A stretch of 64,000 nt of DNA, from the NCBI GenBank assembly GCA_947247005.1, contig OX365946.1, positions 4,720,453 through 4,784,452 of the forward strand. The letters are read 5' to 3'. Under the pieces are notes generated by a model. It saw nothing but the letters and a program-made list of their open reading frames with translations. It was not told where the DNA came from and did not search any database. The position numbers and the translations under genes were made by a program. Shown in pieces: positions 13,138 through 25,600 of the stretch. Position 1 is the first letter of the stretch. Every line of letters begins with the position of its first letter. The DNA is from Spisula solida (lineage: Eukaryota; Mollusca; Bivalvia; Venerida; Mactridae).

Positions 13138-14661
13138 CAAGAGGGCCCAAAGGGCCATAGGTCGCTCACCTGTTCTAGTTGTTCATGAACCCCTAATGGT
13201 AGCCCTTATTGCATGTACAAGGTTTTCATATTGTCTTATGCTTTATAATTTACATCACATTAAGACCCAATGACATAATGAAGTGCTTTGACCTTGTGAC
13301 CTAGTTTTTGACCCCGGATGACCCAATATTGAACTAGGCCTAGATTTTTTGAGATGATCATTGTGACCAAGTTTCATAAAGATTAGACCAAAATTGTGAC
13401 CTCTAGTGACTACACAAGGTTTTTCTATGATTTGACCTTGTGACCTAGTTTTTGACCCTGGATGACCCAAAATCAACTTGACCTAGATGTTGTTGTGATG
13501 ATCATTGTGACCAAGTTTCATACAGATAAGTCAAAAATTGTGACCTCTAGTGACTACACAAGGTTTTTCTATGATTTGACCTTGTGACCTAGTTTTTGAC
13601 CCCGGATGACCCAATATCGAACTTGACCTAGATTTTGCTGAAATGATTATTGTGACCAACTTTCATTAAGATTAGGCCAAAATTGTGACCTCTAGTGACT
13701 ACACAAGGTTTTTCTATGATTTGACATTGTGACCTAGTTTTTAACCCCGGATTACCCAATATCGAACTTGACCTAGATTTTGTTGAGGTTATTATTGGGA
13801 CGAAGTTTCATAAAGATAAGGCCAAAATTGTGACCTCTAGTGACTACACAAGGTTTTTCTATGATTTGACCTTGTGACCTAGTTTTTGACCCCAGATTTC
13901 CCAATATAGAACTTGACCTAGATTTTGTTGACATGATCATTGTGACCAAGTTTCATAAAGATAAGGCCAAAATTGTGACATCTAGTGACTACACAAGGTT
14001 TTTCTATGATTTGACCTTGTGACCTAGTTTTTGACCCCAGATGACCCAATATCGAACTTGACCAAGATTTTGTTGACATGATCATTGTGACCTAGTTTCA
14101 TAAAGATTAAGTCAAAATTGTGACCTCTATAGACTACACAAGGTTTTTCTATGATTTGACCTTGTGACCTAGTTTTTGACCTTGGATGACCCAATATCGA
14201 ACTTGATCTAGATTTTATAGAGATGATCATTATGATTAAGTTTCATAAAGATTAGGCTCAAATTGCGACCTCTAGTGTGTTCACAAGCTTTTTCAATGAT
14301 TTGGCCTCGTGACCTAGTTTTTAACCCCAGATGAACAAATATCGAACTTGACCTAGATTTTATAGAGATGATCATTGTGATCAAGTTTCATAAAGATTAG
14401 GCTCAAATTGTGACCTCTAATGTGTTCACAAGGTTTTCCTTTGATTTGGCCTAGTGACCTAGTTTTTGACCCCAGATGACCCAATATCGAACTTGACCTA
14501 GATTGTATGAAGATGATCATTGTGATCAAGTTTCATATTGATCAGGCTAAATTTGTGACCTATAGTGTGTTCACAAGCAATTGTGAACGGACGGACGGAC
14601 AGACGACGGACGAAGAGTGATCACAAAAGCTCACCCTGTCACTTTGTGACAGGTGAGCTAA
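13138..14661 (+). mobile_element. pearl-like tandem-repeat element, family 1, copy A
   Basis: The left end is CAAGAGGGCCCAAAGGGCC, followed by the subterminal motif CGCTCACCTG. About nine units of roughly 144 bp follow, each with TTGACCTTGTGACCTAG. Next comes a microsatellite, ACGGACGGACGGACAGACG (about 14586-14604). The right end is a perfect hairpin, CCTGTCAC-TTT-GTGACAGG, running into GTGAGCTAA. Subterminal GCTCACCTG and CAGGTGAGC are inverted. This is the layout of bivalve pearl elements and Helentron-associated nonautonomous elements. It has no coding capacity. Confidence 0.8.
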
Positions 14662-14899
14662 AAATAACCAATATACAACACACACACTAGGTGTTTTGGG
14701 AGGATGGTGCTCTAAAGAGGTTGTACTATATACCTATATGATAGTGAACCATTTCATTCATCAAATTTACATTCAGCACGAATAAAATAAAGCATCAACA
14801 ACAAATTGAATAATTTGATATATCTTTATTAAATTCAACAACTTTTCACACATATACAAATAATTCAAATAAATAAAACTATAAACAAGACAGCTTTTA

Positions 14900-16080
14900 A
14901 TTGACTAATAATAATAATAACGTCTTTATTTTCTGTGGATAACATACATGTAATTGGCAAACCAATTTTCATTATGGTCCACAATTGTTGACTTTAATTT
15001 TATATAGTGACATAGTTTTTGACTCCAAATGACCTTTTTACAATTTAAGGTAAAAACTGTGCCGTCTAGACTGTTAACATGTCTTTGATATTGCCTAGTG
15101 ACCTTTTTGTTTGACACTCAGTAACCTTGGTCTAGATATTACTGTGACACTGTAACCAGGTTTAATGAAGATCCAGTCAGAACTGCAAGTGTGTTAACAA
15201 TCATATTTTTTCTTAGATACAATGTCTAGTTACCTAGTTCTTGACCCAGATGACCCAATTGAGCACTTGACCTAGTCCAAGTTTCATAAAGGTAAAGTGA
15301 AAACTGAAAGGTTTTTGACAATGGTGATAAGCATCCTGATACATAAGTGGTTAGTCAAGTTACCAGATTGTGATATCACAGGTGAAAAATACTCTGGTGA
15401 ACGAGAATGGGGAAAAAAGTTGATCACATAATTTTAACCTTGAGAACTTTGTACTCTTGAGGTAAGTGCTCAGGTGGGTTACAAGAGAACTATTGTCCAT
15501 GAAGCTATCGCCATAAGCACATATGATGCAATCATTGCACAATTAGTAAAATAAAATGAACTAGTTTTTGACTCTGAACATAACAATGTTAAACATCATA
15601 AGGATAAAAGCTGGAATTATAATAATCATAGTGAAACATTTCACTCATCAAATGTCTCCAATAAAATAAAATAATTTAAAATAAAAAATGCTTACAATTT
15701 CTGATTATGTGTTATTTCTTGATTGAAAAAGTATATAAGGGTAGGGGAGAGGGTGGGGGTAACCATGTAATAAGCTATATAATTATGCTAGGGAAAATGG
15801 TTAGCTTTTGGGCCATATATGTTTTTGCGGCATCAGGAGAGTTATTAATGTTGTGTTTTGATTTGGCCTGGTGACCTGACCCAGATTGCCTAAGTGTGAA
15901 ATTAACCTAGATGTTACTGAGACATACATAGTGACTAGGTTTTCTTTGATTCAGCATTTTAAAAAAGGTGAACACTTGTACCAGCAAGTAGTTTATAAAT
16001 GTCTTCCAACTATCTTCAAAAATCTTGCAAATGTTGAGCATGTTGTAGGTATTAGTAAATCCCACCTGCAGTCAACAATT
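14900..16080. repeat. LINE 3' tail and degenerate pearl-like sequence
   Basis: Around 14906-14935 a (TAA)n run plus CGTCTTTATTTTC resembles the LINE 3' end at 1226-1280, on the minus strand. From about 14995 to 15300, and again near 15860-15950, worn fragments of the family 1 unit appear (GTGACATAGTTTTTGACTCC; TGGCCTGGTGACCTG). No gene is visible. Confidence 0.5.
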
Positions 16081-16084
16081 TATA

Positions 16085-16605
16085 TAGATATCATAAAGAT
16101 CGAAGTTTATGAATATGTATTAGTCTTGATATCACAAAGATCTCGGTTTATGAATATGTATTAGTCTTGATATCACAAAGATCTCGGTTTATGAATATGT
16201 ATGAGTCCATCCCATCCACAGTCGACAATTTGTCTGTATATCAGAAAGATCTGGATTTATAAATATGCATTTGTCAGGATCTCATATAAAGATCTGAGTT
16301 AATGAATATGCATTAGTCTGGATATATCACAAAGATCTGTGTTTATGAATATGTATTAGTCTTGATATCACAAAGATCTGGGTTTATGAATATGTATTAG
16401 TCTTGATATCACAAAGATCTCGGTTTATGAATATGTATGAACTCATCCCATCCACAGTCGACAATTTCTCTGGATATCACAAAGATCTGGATTTATAAAT
16501 ATGCATTAGTCTGAATATATCACAAAGATCTGGGTTTATGAATATGCACTAGTCAGGATCTCATGTAAAGATCTGGGTTAATGAATATGCATTAGTCTGG
16601 ATATA
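16085..16605 (-). repeat. minisatellite derived from the last coding segment of PEX7
   Basis: About ten units of roughly 41 bp read, on the minus strand, CATATTCATAAACCCAGATC followed by TTTGTGATATC. This is the same as the true PEX7 end (residues HIHKPRSL plus stop) at 16606-16640. Two larger units near 16190-16260 and 16425-16480 also contain the preceding GGATGGGATGAACTC coding stretch. The array lies just past the PEX7 stop codon, in its 3' UTR or flank. Confidence 0.85.
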
Positions 16606-19600
16606 TCACAAAGATCTGGGTTTATGAATATGTATGAGTTCATCCCATCCGCAGTCCACAATTTGTCCTGGTATATGTAAATTAAAGTCTAGTCCATAGG
16701 CAAACTCTGTATGATGTTCTACTATCTCCATGGCATGAGGCTGTCGCACATCCCACGTCCTGAAAACACATTGATAACAACAAACATGACAGCATTTTGC
16801 AACAATTTCGATAACTGCTAAAATATGGTTCCTACAAAACTAAATCTCTTGTCCCATATCAAAAATTTGTTAAGAACTGTGACTTCATAGAGTGTTTACA
16901 ATTACATTAATGATCAATTAGTGTGATCAATTCACAATAACTCACCTTTATCACAAATGCTCAGTCGAGCTAAAATTACTAATAATCAACATTATCAAGG
17001 TGTAATTTTGAGTGAGAAGGTATTTCAACAAGAGCTGTCCACGAACAGCGCGCTCCACTATTCGCAGCGCCATGCTGGGATAGTACAATCATTATACATT
17101 CAAAACAAAATGCTTCATAACAGCAGCATTTACCTCTGCTGTGTAGAGGTTGGGCTTCTAAGTTGAAAAAGGGGGATAATTTGGACAAATTATGCAGGAC
17201 CATTACCTACTCATGTGTAGGTCCTCTTGGTCATGAAGGTAAACAAATAAGCATTTCTTAGTCCAAAAGGGGGCATAATTTCAACAAAATGCTAAATAGT
17301 TATCTTCTCCTGTGTAGGGGTTGGGGTCATGATGGTGAACAAGTATGCAAAGTATCAAAGCAACCTATCAATGCACTTTGAACATATTAGAGGCTAAAAA
17401 ACCTGTACCTAAACTTTAACATTTGCATTTCCAAGTCCAACAGGGGGCATAATTTCAACAAAATGCTTGATAAAGTTACCTACCCCTGTGTAGGTGTTTG
17501 GGTCATGATGGTGAACAAGTATGCATAGCATTATGTGAATGCACTTTGAAAATATTAGAGGTGAAAAAACCTGTACCTAAACTCTAACATTTGCATTTCC
17601 AAGTCCAAAAGGGGGCATAGTTACAACAAAATGCTTGATAGAGTTACCCAACCCTGTGTAGGGGTTGGGGTCATGATTGAGAACAAGTGTGCATAGCTAT
17701 ATGTGAATGCACTTTGAAAATATTAGAGGTGAAAAAACCTGTACCTAAACTTTAACATTTGCACTAAGTTGAAAAAGGGGGCATAATTTCACCAAAATGC
17801 TTAATAGAGTTACCTACCCCTGTGTTTGGGTTGGGGTCATTTTGGTGAACAAGTATGCAAAGTATCAAAGCAATATGTCACAGCACTTTGAAGATATTAG
17901 AGGTCAAAAAACCTGTACCTAAACTTTAACATTTGCATTTCCAAGTCCAACAGGGGGCCTAATTTCAACAAAATGCTTGATAGAGTTACCTACCCCCGTG
18001 TAGGGGTTGGGGTCATGATGGTGAACAAGTATGTAAAGCAATATGTGAATGCACTTTGAAAATATTAGAGGTGAAAAAATCTGTACCTAAAACTTTAACA
18101 TTTGCACTAAGTTGAAAAAAGGGGGCATAATTTCACCAAAATGCTTATTAGAGTTACCTACCCCTGTGTATGGGTTGGGGTCATGATGGTTAACAAGTAT
18201 GCAAAGTATCAAAGCAATATGTCAATGTACTATGAAGATATTAGAGGTTTAAAAACCTGTACCTAAACTTTAACATTTGCACTATTTGCACTAAGTAGAA
18301 AAAGGGGGCATAATTTCAACAAAATGCCTGATAGAGTTACCTACTCCTGCTATGGGTTGGGGTCATGGTGGCAAACAAGTATGCAAAGTATGAAAGCAAT
18401 ATCTCAAAGGACTTAGAGAATATAAGAGGTTAAAAAACCTGTACCTAAACTTTAACAAAAGTGTTACGCCGACGCCAACGCCAACGCCGACACCGACGCT
18501 CGGGTGACTACAATAGCTCCCCTTATTTTACGAATAGTGGAGCTAAAAAGTACTTTTGCAATATATGATTTCAAGTTAAATTCGCCAAACAAATTATGTG
18601 AAATTTTCAAAAGACAGAAGCAACGAGTAAGAGGTTGTTACACACCTGACAGTGAAATCATACGAGCATGAAGCTAGAGTGTTGGCATTAAATGGCGATG
18701 TTTTTATCCGTCGTACAGCAAATCGATGACCTGTCATCTCACATATACATTGCTTAGTATTCCTGACATCCCAACCTCTGATAGAGCAATCCACCGACCC
18801 AGTGTACAAAATATTCTGTAAGATAATCAATCAATATACATTAAAAACTGTTATGAAGACCACCTGTGAACAAATACAACTGTCACAAAACCTGTTTGCA
18901 AAGACCTCTCATATTATCTCCCGTCAGACCATTTTCAATTATATTTTGACCAGTTAATAGACCACAATTAAGCAAAGACCATTTTGCTGTTCCCACAGAC
19001 AGGTATGACAGTATGTATGATTAAGTAAAACCTCATTAACAAGACCACATTTGGGAGCTCTTCAAAAGTAGACATGTCTTATGTATAGTCTTGATACTGA
19101 GATTGAATGAAGAGTATGAGTCTGTTGATCATCCAGCAAACTATTGGTCAATCTGTCCGGACTGACTCCCGATACTCATCAGGATAGTATCAGGACAGGG
19201 CATTGTCAGACAAAATCAAGACATGGCTTAGAGACATAAAGATATTTGTTGGTGACCATCCAATGACAGACATTGTACGATCATCAGCCAATGCCATCCA
19301 AACTTTTTTATCAAGGATTCCATGCTGCACCCAGTGTGTACATCAAGTACAAATCATGTACACATCACAAACAATGACATTGTTCTGCGTTCGGGTGATA
19401 TGTGGTCGAGGTATAATGCTGCTCTGAATTGCCTACAAAATGGCCGACACTTATAACTAAAGGAAGTAATTATCGTACTTGTTATAACTATAGGTTTACC
19501 TGATCGTATTTGTTCCAGTCACATGTTAATACCTCCGTGTTATGGGCAGATATCACATGCTGAGGATACGCTGTTCTTTTGTCCCAAATTCGAACTGTTC

Positions 19601-22600
19601 CGTCACCTAACAACAAATGTAAAATCATCCATATCATCACAACTATCTAACAAACAAGAAACATGGACATTCAATGAATACCAGATTTTAAGGCGTTCAA
19701 ACTAGGCGTCTCATTCTACTAAAATAAGGTTCCAGCAAATGTAAAGCTAAGGTTGAGTAACTGACATGTGCCACTTCTGCACAGAAGAACATACTGAGAA
19801 GCACATACCTTGCTGTGGCAAAATTTTGAAAATTTAATATTTTGAATACAGTTACTGAGTTTAATAATTATTGGCAAAGTTGTAAAATTGTATTTACCTG
19901 AATATGAATTATACATTGGTTAATATTTATGTGAGGATCAATTTTCACAAGTCGTATAATGGGCTCGCAAATAAAGTTAAAATCAAACCCTGTATTCTAA
20001 AATTATCAATCCATACCTGAAGCAGACGCAAAACATCCTGGTATCCTAGGCGACCATACAACATCATATACGATACCTTCATGTCCCGTATATGTATTCA
20101 ATGATTGAGGTGTTTCTATACTCCACTAAAATATACATACAATATAACATGTGTTAAAGACCAACTGTGAACAAACACCACTATCACAAAACCTGTCTGT
20201 ACAGACCATCAATTTTTATTTAGTCTCCCATTAATATTTAAAGATATTTAACCTGTTGAAGAAGACCATCTGTCAACAAAGACCACTTTTTGCTGTTCCC
20301 TTGTGGGCTCTTCACAGACAGCACAGGCTTAACAGTACTTGTACAAAGTAAATAAATATGAAATATAACAATTTCTCATCAGTCGCACAGACGGCATCTA
20401 AGTTTATTGATGACATGACTACCATATTGTTTCATGATCTACACAGGGTATGATTTGTCATTTTTGGTTTGTTTTCATTGACTAAATCAGGGTGACCATT
20501 TATGAATCAGGGTCAGAACGGCAAAGTTACCAGAATGGTCCACTAACCAAGAAGGCCAAGTTTTTAAATAAAGTTTAATCACGATTTGATAATGTATTCT
20601 TACGGAATGAACTGATGTCTGCACTTAACCACTCAAATATTTATATTATTTAACTTAATTATTTTCTGTAAACTCCGATTTTTAAAATGGGCCGTTTAGG
20701 TCACAGGGAATTGACGCATAATCATTTTAAGTTCATGTTAGCCTTGTATCAGTATATTATTATGCGTCAATTCCCTGTAATATTGAATGAGTAATATTTA
20801 AGTTTTCCTTACCAGTTTGATGAGTTTATCCCAGGACCCGGACACTATCAAGTTCTCATCCCGTGTCTGACTCCAACTCACAGAATTCACCTGCAATACA
20901 AACCAGGAGTCCTGGTACTAGCTATATATAGCATCATATAGAAGCATACTAGTAGTAGTCCCAAGCGTAGATCCTTGGACCTTTAATTAACCCTTTACTC
21001 CATAGATATGTCAAGTCATGTCTCTATTTCATGTACACCATTATTAATTGACAATATACATTGAATATATTATTATTTTCCAACTGGGTTTTTTATTCAC
21101 AGAAAAAACTTTCCCAAAAAGGACCATAACTCAGGCACTTGGATATCTAACCCGAATTCAAGACAATAAGCACAACTAGGCTTGGTACCTACATGTAGTA
21201 TTCATGGACAGTTGTATAGAAATCTGACCAGTGGTTAACTAGAATAAGCGTGGACAAACTTTTTGTCATACATACATCCAGTACAAAGTCTATATTTAGG
21301 AGACATAATATTGAGTAACTAAGAAAGACAATCAAATAATAGATCTAGGATTTAACAAAATACCTTATCAAGGGAGATCATTCTTTGTACAGGCATAGAA
21401 CAAGCATAGCATTGTATTACGTTTGATATAATGATGGCAGTGATGTCACGGCATGCAGGAATTCATTTTACGAAGTCAATACAAAACCCACAAGTTTTGA
21501 AATTTTCACCTCATGAAGTAGTATTTTTACTAAAATCAATGAACTTAAATGTCCATGAAAATTTATGATTTTACAGTACCAAGCTGGTAACTAAGCAACA
21601 AATCAACAAACCAGTAACTAACCTCCTTCGTATGTTCCTTGTATGTTCGAAGTGGACCCTGAATACAGAAAATGGAGACTTTTTAAAATCAACAAGAAAA
21701 GAATAAAGTCATACATATGCATGTCTTATTTGCTTTAATTTAGCCTATAAACTTTTTTATTAAAAGCAACAGGGCCTTTCTTTGTCTGATTGAAATGAGA
21801 AACCCGTCCCCACTCTATTGTAAAACTCAGTCTGTGCTAATTAATTTCAGCTTAAATAATATCTGTAAGCATTGAAAATAATTCAATGCTAATCTGGCCC
21901 CAATCTGTCAAAGCATCTCCAGTAGAAATCTCAACTCAAATTGAATTTAATAATAATAATAATAACGACTTTATTTTAAGAGGCGACACAGTTGGGCAAG
22001 CCCAGTCTTCCCTGTGAGCCTCTATGCAATAACATGTGTACAGAAACCATATGACATAAACAATAAACAGTCAGAAGTACAACAACAAAATATAACAATA
22101 TTATAGGGCGAGTTTTTCAACCTGTCGCAGGTACTTTGCCGTTGAATATTTATTACATTGGCCACTGAGGTAGAAACAGGTATAGTAGTTCAATGTACAA
22201 CAGTAATTTTCATATGAGTCATTTACAATTGACAATTAGAGTTCAAGCACGTACCTGTAAGTGATATAGGCAAGATGACCTCCGACAGGTAATAAAAATC
22301 TAACTATAGTCTACATAGAAATGCAACATGGTATCACATATTTTATGTCACATAGTCAAATTATTAACAAAATCTCAGAATACATTTACATTAGGTTTGT
22401 GAATCAGAGTAGAACCATGACAGGTAAGACCTTTTGAAGGCTATAAGAGAAGTTGACTGCCGAATATTTAATGATATATTGTTCCATATAACTGGTCCTG
22501 AATAAGCTAGTGATTTTCGACAGAATTCAAGGCGTGGTTTTGGGACATATACCGGGTAGTGTGTTGTTTGAGTGTTTGAGAATTTGCTCGAATCAGGAGT

Positions 22601-25600
22601 CCAAATTTTGGATAGATCTGAAGTTTGAGCTCTTGAAATATTACTGTAATAAACTCAGAATGATGTTTCGGTGTTATGATTTCAAGTTTGAGTACAGCTT
22701 CTCATGGAAATGACCTCAAGACAAGTGACAATATTTGAGATGAGATTTAGCACAAACTGAGGAGCTTCCGGCTCAAAATCAATGTCACAAATGAAAACAT
22801 TGTACAATAAGACCTCCACTTGGAAATTATTGGTAATTTAGTCCTAACCATAAGGAACTGATAATGTCAAGGACTCTTGAGGGGAAAAAGCATGATTTTA
22901 TTGAAATCATTCCTAAAGAAGATACCTCATGTTAGTGTATACAAGTATACACTACATTAGACAGTCTTAAACATACCTTGGGATTTTTCACATCATACAA
23001 CAGCAAGGATCCATCTCCTGCACCAGCTATGAGAACATTCTCGTTATTCTCGGCCCATGTGATATCAAATAGACAATCATTCCATTCATATATACGTACA
23101 GGTTGTATACCATCTGGTGTCACATCAAATATAAACAGTGTTCCTCTACCTGAAAGTAGGCAACATCAAATATAAAGTGTTCCTCTACCTGAAAGTAGGC
23201 AACATCAAATATAAACAGTGTTCCTCTACCTTAAAGTAGGCAACATCAAATATAAACAGTGTTCCTCTACCTGAGAGTAGGCAACATCAAATATAAACAG
23301 TGTTCCTCTACCTGCAAGTAGGCAACATCAAATATAAACAGTGTTCCTCTACCTGAAAGTATGGAACATCAAATACAAACAGTGTTCCTCTCCCTGCAAG
23401 TACGGAACATCAAATATAAACAGTGTTCCTCTACCTGCAAGTAGGCAACATCAAATATAAACAGAATATAAACAGTGTTCCTCTACCTAAAAGTAGGAAA
23501 CATCAAATATAAACCGTGTTCCTCTTCCTGAAAGCAGGGAATATCAAATAGAAGAGGGCCCAAAGGGCCATAGGTCGCTCACCTGTCCTAGTAGAACCTG
23601 TGTGCAGAACCCTTGGTGGTAGCTTCTATTGCATGTACAAGGTTTCCATATTGTCTTTTAAAGCGACGTTTCAATTTACATCACATAGACCAAATTACAT
23701 ATTGAAGTTTAAGCCAAGTTTTGTCTATGATTTGACCTTGTGACCTAGTTTTTGACCCAGGATGACCCAATATCAAACTTGACCTAGATTTTGTTGAGAT
23801 GATCATTTTGACTAAGTCTCATAAAGATTAGACCAAAATTGTGACCTCTAGTGACTACACAAGGTTTTTCTATGATTTTACCTTGTGACCTAGTTTTTGA
23901 CTCCATATGACCCAATATGAGATGATCATTTTGACTAAGTCTCATAAAGATTAGACCAAAATTGTGACCTCTAGTGACTACACAAGGTTTTTCTATGATT
24001 TTACCTTGTGACCTAGTTTTTGACTCCATATGACCCAATATGGAACTTGACCTAGATTTTGTTGACATGATCATTGTGACCAGGTTTCATACAGATTAGG
24101 CCAAAATTGTGACCTCTAGTGACTACACAAGGTTTTTCTATGATTTGACCTTGTGACCTAGTTTTTGATCCCGATTGACCCAATATTGAACTTGACCTAG
24201 ATTTTGTTGACATGATCATTGTGACTAAGTTTGATAAAGATTAGGTCAAAATTGTGACCTACAGTGTCAACACAAATTGTGGACGGACGACAGACGGACA
24301 GACGAAGAGTGATCACAAAAGCTCACTCTGTCACTTTGTGACAAGTAAGCTAATAAACAGTGTTCCTCTTCCTGAAAGTAGACAACATCAAAAATAAACA
24401 GTGTACCTCTACCAGAAAGTAGGGAACACCAAATATAAACAGTGTTCCTCTACCTGAAAGTACAGAACATCAAATATAAACAGTGTACCTCTTCCTGCAA
24501 GTAGTATGCGGAATGACTTAAGTCTTTTTCTTGGCTTCATTAGACCTTTAATTAGGTAAAAAATACTGGTACCAACTGATTTTGTTTAGGAAATCTTTTT
24601 TTTTTTAATTTGTCAGCTTCGAGTTACAAAGGATTTAAAGCATTTGGGTTAGGACATTTTATCTTTACATAGTTCGTCCCTTTGGCGCAACAAGGCTGTA
24701 TCTCTCTATACAAAATAAAGTGAGATACAACCTTGTTGCCCCAAAGGGACGAGTTGTTCATTAATTATGGAGTTAATCTGATTTCATAAAATAGGGAAGT
24801 TATATCAACATCACACTGATCACAGCCCAAAAGTATATGTGAATTTACGATGGAAAATTTCATAACTGTTAGGGATGGGATATTTTTTGGTAACTGACAA
24901 AAATCGACATTTTTTAGAACACATATTGTACAATGATGCTGAATTTACAATTATATTGAACATATTAACTGTTGTCCTTTAATAATCAATGGGTATAAAA
25001 TTGTAAATTCATACAAAAATTAATGTGATTTTCTTATAATATTGACAGGCCTAGACACTAACTATTTTGGCCACCGGTCCGACAGGGCAAAAGCGCCCAA
25101 TTGGTAAATAGGACAGTTACTGGTCCTTCAGAATTTTCACTGGTCCTGCTGGCTTTTCATTGGTCTCGTACCAGTGTTAGTGTCGAGCCCTGCAACCCTA
25201 ACAATTTAAACAAATCTAACTGTAAGGATCAAAGTGACTTATGTATGGTTTAATACTGCAATAATAGATTGAAGTGAATTGTTTCAACTAGTTTTACCTG
25301 GGTGTGATTGGAAATAACTGGATTTAAAGTTATTCCCGAAAAATTCCATATTATGTAAATTTTAAGTACTTCCTGGAATGGCCTCTTGTGTAGTGCCGTA
25401 TATAATTCAGCATGCACAATACATAATTACAGTGAATTTTAAGTGATAAAGCTTGTGTATGTTTTACAAAAACTGAGACTACAACCTTTTACAAGTCATA
25501 TATAATTTTATTTTAAAGAAAATACATTGTTATAAAAAGTCAAGTCACAATGAAACAGCTAATATTGAAGAAATTGGACAACTCCCAAGCATACCGTTTG

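Noticed and set aside
13255..14230. Repeated minus-strand frames within pearl-like units
   Set aside because: Each is the same 144 bp repeat unit read through; not protein coding.
23119..24505. CRISPR-like or other direct-repeat array
   Set aside because: Animal DNA; units are contiguous without unique spacers and derive from PEX7 exon 2.
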